Below are positions 41,192-53,265 of a stretch of 64,000 bases of DNA, piece by piece. Source of the DNA: Closterium sp. Naga37s-1 (taxonomy: Eukaryota; Streptophyta; Zygnematophyceae; Desmidiales; Closteriaceae); NCBI GenBank assembly GCA_947471745.1, contig CANJKZ010000008.1, positions 2,768,001 to 2,832,000 on the forward strand, in the 5' to 3' direction. The position numbers and the translations under genes are program-made. Numbering within the stretch: the first letter of the stretch is position 1; each line of letters starts with the position of its first letter. The notes under the pieces are model-generated. The model saw only the letters and a list, made by a program, of their open reading frames with translations. It did not search any database and was not told the DNA's origin.

Positions 41192-42961
41192 CTAGGGCAG
41201 AAGCGGCGGTGGACTCAAACGAAGGGTCAGTGACAACAGTAGCAAGAATACGTGTGACAGTAGGACTGGCAGCACGAGCAAGGTCTGACGGCGGGTCAGG
41301 ACGCCAAGAAGAGAGGACGCAGGAGGAGACGGCAGAGGGACACGCAGTGGAACAGAGGAAGGACGAAGTGCCATCTGGTGCGTGCCGGGGACAGAAGGAG
41401 GACGCGGACGCGGAACACGACGACCAGTGCGAACAGCGCGAACAGGCGATGCAGGATGAGACTCAGGCTCACGACGCTCCGCAAGACCTCCTGTCGGCCC
41501 AGTGTAAGGAGAAGGAGCAGGCAGTGGGGAGGCTGGATGTAACTGCGGCTGCGACTGGTCAGACGGTGGACACAGTAAGGGGGGAGGAAGGCCAGTAGAA
41601 GGCGGGAGACCAAGAACCTGCTGAAGTAGAGGAACGAAGTACGGTCGCGGCCGCACTACGCCTCCAGAACCAGCACCGACAGCACCAGCACCCCCAGGGC
41701 CAACACCTCCAGCTCCAGGGTCTCCAACTCCAACGCCTGCAGCACTACCAGCTCCAGCAGCTCGAGTACCTCCAGCAGCTCCAGCTCCAGCGGCTCCAGC
41801 TCCAGCAGCACCTCCAGCTCCAGTAGCTCTAGTACCTCGAGTACGAGTACCTCCAGCTCCAGCAGCTCCAGCACCAGCAGCACCTCCAGCTCCAGCAGCT
41901 CCAGTACCTCCAGCTGCTCCAGCACCAGCAGCACCTCCAGCTCCAGTAGCTCCAGTACCTCCAGTACGAGCACCTCCGGGACCGGCGGCTCCAGCACCTC
42001 CAGCAGCTCCAGCTCCAGCAGCACCAGTACCTCCAGTACGAGCACCTCCGCGACCAGCGGCTCCAGCACCTCCAGCACCTCCAGCTCCGGCAGCACCTCC
42101 AGCTCCAGCAGCTCCAGTACCTCCAGCTCCAGGGCCTGCAGCGGCAGACCCCCCAGCTCCAGGAGCGCCACTTCGAAGACTCCAGTGCCGAGCAAACCAC
42201 TCGCGCAGCTGCGGTGGAGAGAGAGGCTCCCGCCGTGACGAGACACATGTAGGACCTCCAGCAGACTCAGCAACCCCAAGCTCAGCACCCCCAGTCTCAG
42301 CACCCCCAGGCTCAGCACCCCCAGGCTCAGCACCCCCAGACTCAGCAACCTCAGGCTCAGCACCCCCAGGCTCCGCACGCTCAGGCTCAGCACCCCCAGG
42401 CTCCGCACGCTCGGTCTCAGCACCCCCAGGCTCCGCACGCGAAGGCTCAGCACCCCCAGCAACACCACCCCTAGCAGCACCAGAGTCAACAGCGACCTCG
42501 ACAGGCTCGACAGGGTCTACCTGAGACACACCTGAGGAAGCTGGACCCTGAGGGGGGAGGGGGTCTACCGGAGGAGGACCTGGTGCAAGGAAGAGCGGCG
42601 GGGGGGGGGAGAGGGGCAGTGCGGTAGGGGAAGAGACGGTAAAAGGGAACCAACTCGTCGAACATGACTTCCTGAGAGGGCAGGACGCGGCGCGAGGTGG
42701 GGTGGTAAAACTGCCAGCCAGGCGCGTCAGGGGGGAAACCAAGGATGACACAGGGAATGGCGCGAGCGGAGAGCTTGTCCGCGGACGTATCGCGGACAAA
42801 GGCACGAGATCCCCAGACCCGGAACACTGACGCGTCGCCAACCTCTCCCGTCCAATGCAGTGTCGGCGAGGTCTCCGGCAAGGAGACACGGGGCCAGAGG
42901 TTGAGCTGATGCGCAGCGTATCGGACCGCAAACGGCCACAGAAAATGGGGGGCAGCCGCAT
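41192..42961 (-). pseudogene. Element D Gly/Ala-rich linker frame
   Basis: 589 residues. The N-part overlaps the integrase C-terminal region in another frame. The middle has GGAEPERAEPGGAEP-type repeats (42,240-42,470) and then Gly/Ala repeats GGAGAAGAGGAAG (about 41,660-42,160), followed by Pro-rich sequence. No enzyme motif. It corresponds to the linker between integrase and RT in A, F2 and G, with a different repeat number. Confidence 0.8.
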
Positions 42962-43505
42962 GGATCATGGAGGTACGAGCGACCTCCATGACTAAGCCAA
43001 TGCGGCGCTCAGCAACCCCATTCTGCTGCGGAGAGGCCGGAAGCGTGAACGTCTGGCGAATGCCCTCCCCACGACAAAAGTCCCGCAGAAGGTCGGAGGC
43101 AAACTCACCACCTTTGTCAGAGTGCAGACGCAGGACGGGAAGGTCCGTCTCGAACCGCTCGCGGAGCTGGAGACGGACAGCGTGGATCCAAGGAATCAAA
43201 ACATCAGGGACCTTCCCCTTGCTGCGCAAGGGGAAGACCGTGGTGTAACACGTGTAGTCGTCAACAACCAGCAAAACGTAGCGCTCGCGGCCCTGTCCAC
43301 GGACGCGGGCTGGGCCCCACACGTCCATGTGGAGAGTCTGCAGGGGAGCAGTCGTCGGGGGAAACGAGGAGGAGTGAGGAGCGGCGCGCTGCCGCCCCTC
43401 GACACAGGGAAGGCAGGGAGGGACAGGCGAGGGTGGGAGGGGAGGCAGAGTCCTGGGAAGACCACAGACAAGGAGACGAGAGTGCATGCCACGGAGGCGC
43501 TGCAC
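42486..43505 (-). pseudogene. Element D integrase
   Basis: 339 residues: CLPCVEGRQRA of the pre-integrase segment, MDVWGPARVRG (first Asp), LLVVDDYTCYTTVFP, LHSDKGGEFASDLLRDF (second Asp), PQQNGVAERRIGLVME (Glu), then the C-terminal region with VRDTSADKLSARAIPC and QFYHPTSRRVLPSQEV. All three DDE residues are visible. Frame breaks upstream (near 43,510) separate it from the protease. Confidence 0.92.
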
Positions 43506-43586
43506 TGAGGGGTGACCAAGACGATGGTGCCAAAGGAGGGTCTTGTGCGACAGAGCGCGACACGAGCAGGGGGGCGCTAGCTGACC

Positions 43587-44396
43587 TTACGCAGACGCAG
43601 ACGCAGCTACCTGAGGAGACACAGTAGTCAGTGTGTACAGACTCGAGCCAGGCGCAAGGGTGAACGTGGCCAGGTGCCGGCCAGTCCGGGAGCACGTACA
43701 GATCGCCACACGTTGTCCTCCTGGAGTAAAGGTGTCAACCCATACATCCTGAAGGACGGCGTTGCTCACCAAGTTCGTAGAGAACGAGGGAAGGTGAAGA
43801 CCTGACAGTGAGCCAGACGAAACCGCCGGACACGGGAGAACAGTGGAGGAACGAGCAAGGACTGGGCCCCCAGAGGGGTCAGCCAGAGAGACAGCAACAA
43901 GTGCTGGGAGTGGTGTGAGTGCGGTACTGTCGCGGAAGAAACAGCGGGAAGCACCTGAGTCAAGCGTGAAGGTGTGCAAGGCCTCAGCAGGTGCAGTACT
44001 AGAGAGAGCAGACTCACCAGCACCTAGAGCAGCACACTCACCAGCACCTAGAGCAGCAACCTCTCTACCTGGGTCGGGCGGCATACACAGGTAACAGTCA
44101 CCCTCGGCACTAATAGTCAATGCATACATGGCAGAAAGGATAGCATCATAATCAAGAGCAAAGATGTCTACACCCTGCCTAAGCAGCTCTGCCCAGCGGG
44201 GGAGCTCAGCCGCGTCGGGAAACTCTGCGCGGAAGGCATCGGTAAGACGAGAGAAGCAGCGGTACTGGGTGTGGAGCTTCCCGCATGTCTGACCAGTGCC
44301 AAAACCTGTGCGAATGACATACGGGTAGGGACCACTACCCCCAGCTCGCCCACGCTGAGCAAACCACTCACGTAGGTCCTGGGGCGAAAGCTGACG
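43587..44396 (-). pseudogene. Element D zinc-finger and protease region
   Basis: The best frame (44129-43587) has the protease site TFTLDSGASRCFFRDST. Just upstream, across a frame break, codons for the family's knuckle-like segment (YVIRTG...CGKLH...C type) and LRQGVDIFALDYDAILSAMYAL occur. The family's finger has an unusual spacing, a first Cys or Tyr well before CGxxH....C, unlike the standard CCHC in C1. Confidence 0.78.
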
Positions 44397-45428
44397 CTAC
44401 TGCTGCTGCCTCTGACCACCGCCAAGGCCTCCCCTCTGACTGGTACCACCCCGGCCGCCACCACTGCCACCGCCTCCACTCCCACTGCTGCCACCACTGC
44501 CGCCGCCACTACCGCCACTGCCGCCACCGCCGCCGCCACCTACACCTCCACCCCCACCACCACTCCCTCCGCCAGCGCCGCCCCCTCCACCGCCTCCACC
44601 GCCCCCACCACCGCCTCCACCTCTGCCGCCCCCACCGCCCCTTCCTCCCCTGCCCCTGCCGCTGCGGCGCCTCCCACTAGGGGCAGACGCAGCTCCTACC
44701 TCCTCAGCACGAAGGTAGTCAACAACTGCAGCAGAGGCGACTGAGGGGAGAAGGGGGGAGGGCGAACACCCCTCAAAGAAGGGAGCGCGAGGAGTGCCAC
44801 GAGAAGCGCCTACAGCGACTATGCTAGTCTCAGCTGCAAGGAGGTGCTTCTCGAGCAGGTCGACAGTGAGGGTGGTGGGGTCGAGGGCAAGAAGGAGGTC
44901 CCTGACAGTGCTAAGAGAGTCAGGGAGGCGGGTGACTATGAAGTAGAGAGTGATGTACATGGGAGGAGGGTTCTTGGTGAGAAACTCGGCGGGAAGCGCA
45001 GCGCGGTAGCGAGTGTCACTAGAGCGAAGGTGAGTGACGAGGTCGGCTACTGTGGCAAAGGCAGACAGCTCTGGGAACAGGTAGGGCAGGAGAAGGCGGC
45101 CTAGAGCAGCAGTGGCCGGGGAGGAGTAACGAGCGACTACAGCGTCGTACAGTGCTTTCCAACTTGTGCTGTCCAAAAGAGCGCGTTCGGCTAACGGCAG
45201 GTGGTTGCAAACGGCTAGGCAAGCAGCAACGTCACGAGTAAGCCAATGTGAGCGAGTCGCACTGTCAGCTGTGTCGGAAGGGGCGACGGAAGCGCCAGAA
45301 GTGAGGTCGAACAGTGAAATACCGTCCTTAGAGTCGCTCAGTAAGAATAGCTGTAAGTCATCGAGCCAAGAGTCGAACTCTATCGGGCGGCCCTCAGAAT
45401 CAAAGGTGATGACGCTCAGGGTCGCCAT
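44397..45428 (-). CDS. Element D Gag
   Basis: Starts at ATG 45,428 (MATLSVITFDSEGRPIEFDS), directly after the GC-rich leader. The open frame extends further upstream, but that part is repeat. It has the copia gag domain (WLDDLQLFLLSD, WLTRDVAACLAVCNHLPL, WKALYDAVVARYS, LVTHLRSSD, LLEKHLLAAET), then an RG-rich and almost pure Gly tail (about 44,440-44,700). It ends at TAG 44,397-44,399 about 10 codons before the conserved LSPQDLREWFA motif. About 343 residues. It forms the virus-like particle shell. Whether the TAG is a decay mutation or a Gag/Pol boundary cannot be told from one copy; A and F2 lack this domain. Confidence 0.85.
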   Translation of the reverse strand: MATLSVITFDSEGRPIEFDSWLDDLQLFLLSDSKDGISLFDLTSGASVAPSDTADSATRSHWLTRDVAACLAVCNHLPLAERALLDSTSWKALYDAVVARYSSPATAALGRLLLPYLFPELSAFATVADLVTHLRSSDTRYRAALPAEFLTKNPPPMYITLYFIVTRLPDSLSTVRDLLLALDPTTLTVDLLEKHLLAAETSIVAVGASRGTPRAPFFEGCSPSPLLPSVASAAVVDYLRAEEVGAASAPSGRRRSGRGRGGRGGGGGRGGGGGGGGGGGGGGGAGGGSGGGGGGVGGGGGGGSGGSGGGSGGSSGSGGGGSGGGRGGTSQRGGLGGGQRQQQ

Positions 45429-45429
45429 A

Positions 45430-46230
45430 GCAGGCAGAGCAGGCAGGCGTGCTAGCAGCAGGGCAGCACGCAAGGAGGGCAGGGCAGGGCAGCGGCCAGC
45501 AGGGCGGCGCACAGGAAGGGCAGCGCGGCTGCTAGCGGCGCAAGGGCAGGGCAGGGCGCGCGGCTGCTGGCGGCGCGCTGGCAGGGCAGGGCGCACGGCG
45601 GCGGGCGGCGCGCGGGCAGGGCAGGGCCGGCGGCGGGCGGCGCGCAGGCAGGGCAGGGCACGCGGCTGCAGGCGGCGCGCTGGCAGGGCAGGGCCGGCGG
45701 CGGGCGGCGCGCGGGCAGGGCAGGGCGCACGGCGGGCGGCGCGCGGGCAGGGCAGGGCGCTCAGCAACGCGCGACGCGCGGGCAGGGCATGGCACGCAGC
45801 GGCGAGCGGCGCGCGGGCAGGGCAGGGCGTGCAGCGGCGGCGACACGCAGGCAGGGCGACGTGGCGCGGCGGCGAGCGGCGCGCAGGCAGGGCGTGCGGC
45901 GCGGCGACAAGCGGCGCGCAAGCAGGGCGACGCGGCGCGGCGGCGAGCGATGCGCAGGCAGGGCGCGCGGCGCGGCAGCGAGCAGCGCGCAGGCAGGGCG
46001 CGCGGCGCGGCGGCACGCAGCGCGCGGGCAGGGCAGTGCGCGCGGCGGCGAGCAGCGCGCGGGCAGGGCAGGGCGCGCAGCAGCAAGCAGCGCGCGGGCA
46101 GGGCAGGGCAGGGCGTGCGCGGCAGCGCGACGCAGGGCAGGGCAGGGCGGCGCGACGCTAACAGGGCGGCGCGATTCGTGGGGTAGCTCGGTTCGGTGGG
46201 CCCTAAAAAAACGGTCCTAGGCTAGGACCT
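45430..46230. repeat. Element D GC-rich leader array
   Basis: About 800 bp of imperfect tandem units built on gcgggcagggcagggcgc and gcggcggcgagcagcgcgc between the primer-binding site and gag. Arg/Ala-rich open frames on both strands are repeat artefacts. Confidence 0.85.
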
Positions 46231-46242
46231 GCTCTGAAACCA

Positions 46243-46372
46243 TGTCAGAAGTACGAAGAGGAATGAATGAACTAGCAGCAATGTGGGTACAAGTAGGAAA
46301 CCCTAATTGGGTTGTACCCCATATGGGCTACCCCACTACAGCCTACACAATAAGCAGCATATAAGTTTGACA
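46243..46372 (-). repeat. Element D right LTR
   Basis: 130 bp, TGTCAGAAG to GTTTGACA. Primer-binding site directly to its left. Confidence 0.92.
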
Positions 46373-47861
46373 ATAGGTAGAGCGCAGTAAGACTGTTGTC
46401 GCCGCGATGGTCAGCAACAGACCACGGCACCTCGGATGCCGTACCCATCGCAAGTCGAGAGTTGAGATTTCGATTGTGCTCTCGTGTCAAAACTCGAGAC
46501 TCGATTGATGATCGATGGCCAATCGAGTCAGTATGCTGTCGTCGGGCGGCTCATTCGGTCCAATCTGGATCGTCGGATCAGTCACTCTCCGCACAAACTG
46601 AGACTCTTCAGCGGCGAACTGGCGGCTGCTAAACGCGATGCATAGGTGCCGGAAAGGCCTAGCTGCGGGTTGTGGACGGGTTCCGTCATACGTGTCGTCA
46701 TGAAGCCAGTCACCGTCAAGTCCGTCGCCGTCCATTGAGCAGACGGGCCGACAAAGGACCTTGCGTCCGTCGTCGCGAGCTTTCATCCTTGGTCGGTCGC
46801 GGAGAGAGCAGGGTGTGCAGGTACCGTATCTAAATAATGTCGTGATGAGGGGCTTTGGAATGCAGACAAGGGAGTAAGACAAGGGGGAGGGAGGGAGCTT
46901 GAATTCAAGAAACACAAAGCCTAGGCAAAATTCACGGTGGCGGGTGGTGGTGGTGAGGTGAATGGTGGTGGATGGTGGGTGGAAAGTGGTGGTGAGTGGT
47001 GAGATGTGGTGAGAGTGATGAGATATTGGGAAGGAGATCGAACTGTTTCTCCGACCAAGGTTTGTTGCCGATGGTTCGGAACTCTTGAAGCACAGGTTCA
47101 TTCGGTGTGTTGCGTTCCAAAGCGGTAATGTGTGAGAAACCCAGTTGTAACTGCACATTCCAACAAACCACGAATCGATTCAAGTTCACACATGAGCTCC
47201 GTATACCCACTTTAGCAAAATGTTCATTCTGAAGGGCTTCCGTGAGCTGGTCCCGCCTACATTTCAGTAGCGAAGCAACCTTTCCACCCCACCTCGAGCA
47301 CCAACCCACTTCCTTCCACCCCACAACACGCTTCACCTCGCCTGCTCGCACCACGCCTATTGCACTGGCATTCCCAGTAGCTACCCCTGCACTAGTTATT
47401 GCTCCTACCGCAGCCTGTCACATTGAAGAAACCCCATTAAATCGTCGCGTATCAGTCAAGTCTGAGCGTAGTCCACACGTCAGAGTCCCTTCGCGTGCGT
47501 CGCGACGGAGTCCGCTTGCGGGGATAGCCATGACGGCTCAAGCGAGTCGCAAGCCGCGCTCGTGTCTGAGAGCGACTGGAAGGTTGATTTTCCATGTCTC
47601 AGACTCAGAGAGTGCCAAGGCCTATAAATCAGATGCTCAGCTCGACATAGTTATCACATCTTCCATATTCTCTCCCTCCATTCTCCTTCCTTTTCGTATT
47701 AGAGTCGTTCGTGCATACCGATCACGGCTCTGCTAACAGCATCATTTTTCGACTGTGCTTCGCTCCTGAAACCATCGCATTCGCGTGCAAGCTCACCTTG
47801 TCATTGCCGCTACTTTTCTTACAAGCTTTTCACCGAGATCTGAGCATCTGAGAAGTTTTTC
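46373..47861. other. Upstream region of gene Y, copy 2
   Basis: No gene seen. Collinear with 9,236-10,759 of copy 1. A GTGGTGG-rich low-complexity stretch lies at 46,937-47,030. TATAAAT at 47,623-47,629 is about 235 bp before the Y start codon. Confidence 0.75.
47623..47629 (+). promoter_or_regulatory. TATA-like box of gene Y copy 2
   Basis: ggcctataaatcag context. Copy 1 reads ggcctacaaagtag at the same place. Confidence 0.5.
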
Positions 47862-48416
47862 ATGGCTGCTACTTCTAGTTGCACCGCGCGGCTCCACTCA
47901 GGCCGCAACCTGCTTCCCCTTCCTCTCGCCTTCCTGCTGCTCCTCGCCGTCACCAGCGCCAGCGCCGCGCGGCCCGTCCTTCACGCATCCCCCTCCGCCA
48001 CGCGCGGCGTCGCCCGCCGTGCGCTCGCCCACGCGGACTCCGCCGTGTCCCCGCAGAGGGTGGAGCGCCGAAAACTCTTCAGCTGGGACGGCGTGACCGT
48101 GGATCAGATCAAAGCCGGCAGCCTGGGCACGATCGACGGTCCGAATGACGACGAGGTGACGACGAAGATCGTGGATCTATTCATGAACGCGGGGTACAAC
48201 GTGATGGTCATTCAGAGCGACCACTCCGTGCAAGGCGACCCGGAATCCGTGCAGGTGGAGGTGTGGCACTTCTGGGATAACTCCGAGTTCACCGTCTACT
48301 TCAAGCAGGGCGCGTTCTCCGTGGAGAATCTTGGCAATGGCGGGTTCGAGAACTGGGCGTTTGGAGGGAACTGGGTGCGCTACGGCGCCGATGAGAAGGT
48401 CGTCGTCTTCTCCTGA
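47862..48416 (+). CDS. Gene Y copy 2, small secreted protein of unknown family
   Basis: A single-exon frame of 184 residues ending in TGA. Signal peptide with hydrophobic core LPLAFLLLLAVTSASAA, then a basic, probably propeptide-like stretch (ATRGVARRALAHADSAV), then a mature-like domain: KLFSWDGVTVDQIKAGSLG, DEVTTKIVDLFMNAGYNVMV, VQVEVWHFWDNSEFTVYFKQG and GFENWAFGGNWVRYG. There are no cysteines in the domain. It is rich in aromatic and acidic residues. I do not recognise the family; the dibasic-like RR and R..R sites before KLFSW could be processing sites (inference). AATAAA at 48,826-48,831. Convergent with the NDUFAF7 fragment. Confidence 0.82.
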   Translation: MAATSSCTARLHSGRNLLPLPLAFLLLLAVTSASAARPVLHASPSATRGVARRALAHADSAVSPQRVERRKLFSWDGVTVDQIKAGSLGTIDGPNDDEVTTKIVDLFMNAGYNVMVIQSDHSVQGDPESVQVEVWHFWDNSEFTVYFKQGAFSVENLGNGGFENWAFGGNWVRYGADEKVVVFS

Positions 48417-48825
48417 GGGATAGAGTTAGAGCCTGGGGGTCAGATCAGACCCTAGTGGATGTGATGTGACCAGGTGTTGGGCTGATGCTGCTTCATATGG
48501 TGTGCTTGTTGCTGGTAGTAAGTCAGGCTGTATGTCCATTTCACTGGTTCCCATTGTGCACATGGTGCCTGAGATTGGTGTTGTGGTGGCAGATGGGTCC
48601 TTTATAAGATGTGTACTAGAATTTATGCTGGCTGATGATTGGAGCACGCCTCGGTTTTCTTGACCTGCTGTATGAAAGCATGGTACATGCAGCTCACAGA
48701 AGCATGCCACTCAGCCAGCCTGGCACAAAATCACGCTGACAACATCGCTGCATGCAATTTCAGTGCCTCAGCGTGCCGGAAAGCAACCCCACCAGAAATG
48801 TCTGCAGGGGGTGAGCGGTTTGTGC

Positions 48826-48831
48826 AATAAA
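48826..48831 (+). terminator. Poly(A) signal of gene Y copy 2
   Basis: AATAAA 410 bp after the Y stop. The same site occurs in copy 1 (13,266-13,271) and copy 3 (about 56,724-56,730). Confidence 0.5.
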
Positions 48832-48865
48832 CACGCTTCGTGATTGTACAAGGCAGAGTACGAGG

Positions 48866-49355
48866 TCACTCGAATCCAACCGGCACGCCTAACTTGTCAC
48901 TCGCAATCACAAGAGCCTTGTACCTCGACCCCATGCCCTCAAACGACCTCCTCCCACTGCTACCACCACCACCACCACCACCACCACCACCACCACCTTC
49001 CCCAGACGAATTACTCTCACCCCCACCACGCACCCCCATCTCCCCCTCCCTCTCCACTATCTTCCCCTCCACGCCTGCACTCTCATCCTCGTCATCAAGC
49101 CACGGGGGTTCCCCATCGCCCACGAGCCGCCAGTACCCGTCCCTGAGAGCCTCCGCCTGCTGCTCCGACGCCACTCGCAGCACCGCCTCCACTCGAAAGT
49201 TGATGCCCAGCCGGCCAAGTAGTTGTGATTGGCTTATGGGGCCGTATGCCCGTGCCGGCACTGTAAGGGTTGAGACGGGTGATGGGGGATGAGGAAATGG
49301 GGGGAGAGAGGGGGCATAAGGAGGGGACGAAGGGGTTGCCTCCACGCGGAAGTTG
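48866..49355 (-). pseudogene. NDUFAF7: NDUFAF7 last exon, copy 2 (fragment)
   Basis: Contains the acceptor and YGPISQSQLLGRLGINFRVE (about 49,268-49,190), WRLVGDGEPPWLDDEDES, a Gly run of about 12 codons (48,963-48,998 on the plus strand as CCA repeats) and the closing RYKALVIASDKLGVPVGFE with TGA at 48,866-48,868. Upstream, one more duplicate exon start is cut at 49,355 by element F. All other exons are missing, so this is a 3' gene remnant. The shared exon-array remnant shows the array already had at least two units before the duplication. Confidence 0.88.
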
Positions 49356-51206
49356 GGTGAAGGGGGGGGTACAAGAAGAATGTCGAGAGAAATATTGTAC
49401 CCCCTAGTGCTAACCCCCATACAGCCTAGATAACCTAAACATGCATATATTGTTTGACACACCCCCATAGGCGAAATGGGGGATAGCCAGAGCAAGCAAA
49501 GGTCACAAGACCAGACAAGAGAAGAAACAAAACACAGCTCAGGGTGGATCACAAAGTCACCACACACTCTGAGCACAAGTAAGAGGCCACAAGGCCAGTT
49601 CACATGTAGAGATGTATATGCAGCAAAGCACAGTGATCACTACCTAACAAGAGCAAGCATGCAGGTATATATATGTATAGATCACAGTACAAGCAAAGTC
49701 TACAGCAAGTGAGAAAACGTGGGCACAAGGCCTAACAGAATGCAGAAACGCTGATGATCACCAGACGGAAGCGCCTTGGTGAATATATCAGCTGTGTTAG
49801 CCCGAGTGGCCACGTGAGCAAGACGAAGCTGACCACGCTGCTGCAACTCTCGAGCCATGAAGTAACGCAGAGCGATGTGCTTCGTTCTGTGCTCCAGTCT
49901 GTGCTCCTAACACAAGGCAATGGCGGCCTTGTTGTCGACGTACATCACTGGAGGAGAACGAGGCCGCTCTCCCAAGTCGGTCAGCAGGTAGGTGAGCCAG
50001 CGTAACTCCTGTGCAGCCATGGCTGTGGCGTAGATCTCAGCCTCACAACTGGAGCTGAGAACTGAAGACGAGCGTGTAGAACGCCAAGAGACCGAACCAG
50101 AGCCAAGGCTGAAGGTGTAACCCTGTGACGACCGCTGTGTAGCCTGGTCGTCAACCCAAGAAGCGTCTGAGTGCCCAGTGAGGACAACGTCGCTCCGTCC
50201 TCCAAGCACGAGCCCCATGCCCGATGTACTGCACAAGTAGCGTAGTACCCTCTTAGCAGCATCCATGTGCACCTTTCGGTGCCGACCAGGAGCCACGAAG
50301 CGAGCCAGAAGGCCAAGAGGGTACGCAAGGTCAGGACGAGTGCAGGTCATCAGGTACATGAGGCAGCCCACTAGCTCTGGATAAGGACCACTCGGCTCTA
50401 CGGACTCGTCCGAAGGTGGAGCTGAGAGCGAGTGACCTGTAGCCAGAGAAGTGTGCTGTGCCGAGGACCAGGTGAAGCCGAAGCGCTGAAGGACCTGCTG
50501 CACCATGTGTGACTGAGTCAGTGTGATGGTGCGGCGTGCTCTGTCCCGGGTGATGCGCAAGCCAAGATAGCTTGTCAGCTCACCCAGGTCTGTGCACGTG
50601 TGTCTCTTCTGCAGCTCCGACTTCACCAGGGCGAGAGCCTCAGTGTCAGCAGTGGTAAAGACCAAGTCGTCGACGCACACGAGGATGTAGAACGGCGGCA
50701 GCGAAGTGTCGGTGCGGAGAAACAGCGACGGGTCAGCAGTCGACGGAGCAAACCCAAGAGCCGCAAGTGTCGTCCTCAGTGTGTCGTGCCACTCACGTGG
50801 CGCCTGGCGGAGACCGTAGACTGGCCGCCTGAGGCTCCACTGGGTACCAGGAGGGAACGACCCAGTGAAGCGAGGTGGGCGGCGTAGCCAGATCCCCTCG
50901 TGCAGGCTGCCGTGTAAGAAGGCTGTGCTGAAGTCAAGAGAGTGAAGCTCGTAGTCACGCTGAGCGGCAACGTGCAGCAGCACCCGAAGAGTGGTCATCT
51001 TCGGGGTGGAGGAGAAGGTCTGGAAGAAGTCTACTCCCTCTCGCTGACTGAAACCTCGTGCAACGTAACACGCCTTGAAGGCAGGCGGAGAACCTGGCGG
51101 CCGCTTCACCCTGAAAATCCACATGCCACTGACGATGTTCGCCCCAGGTGGGGGAACCTTGTCGACGTAGGTGCCTGTGGACTTCCAGGATGCCATCTCT
51201 GCGTCC
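49356..51206 (-). mobile_element. Element F: 3' part of a copia element
   Basis: Left end at 49,356, directly after the NDUFAF7 remnant. A partial LTR (to 49,459, ending ATTGTTTGACA) is followed by the purine tract (plus-strand cacccccatagg). RNase H and RT follow on the minus strand up to 51,206, where the sequence switches without a gap to element G. The LTR's expected TGTCAG start is missing. Positions about 49,150-51,206 are almost identical to 57,050-59,110 (F2). Confidence 0.88.
49907..51196 (-). pseudogene. Element F reverse transcriptase and RNase H
   Basis: A 429-residue frame beginning MASWKSTGTYVDKVPPPG within the RT and running through SGMWIFRVKRPPG, LHSLDFSTAFLHG and LVCVDDLVFTTAD to the RNase H (GHSDASWVDD, SSSCEAEIYAT, MYVDNKAAIALC). 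The catalytic YVDD is CVDD here. A TAG at 49,907-49,909 cuts the end of RNase H; the remaining codons (EHRLEHRTKHIALRYFMA) follow in the same frame. F2 has the same stop. Confidence 0.9.
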
Positions 51207-53202
<1,996 letters not shown>

Positions 53203-53265
53203 TGACTCGTCGAACCGGACGTCACGGGAGTCTAGGAACTGGTGGAGGGGCGGGTGGTAAAAGGA

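Larger units (their letters stand above)
32588..46372 (-). mobile_element. Element D: copia retrotransposon interrupted by C2
   Basis: Minus-strand element of the A/F/G family. The right LTR (46243-46372, 130 bp) starts TGTCAGAAGTACG and ends GTTTGACA. The left LTR (32588-32632 plus 39141-39158) is the same sequence with about 85 internal bases deleted and C2 inserted in it. The primer-binding site on the minus strand is tggtttcagagc (46,231-46,242), with one change from the usual Met-tRNA complement. No clear target duplication is seen. Flanks (cctacgcg and ataggtag) are continuous in copy 1 at 9,227-9,242 (cctacgcgacaggtag). It is the only member of its family here that keeps a gag capsid domain. 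Pol is broken into several frames. Confidence 0.92.

Noticed and set aside
32583..46377. Target duplication for element D
   Set aside because: Left acgcg and right atagg do not match. Copy 1 shows the flanks joined as cctacgcgacaggtag, so the insertion is real but no duplication can be claimed.
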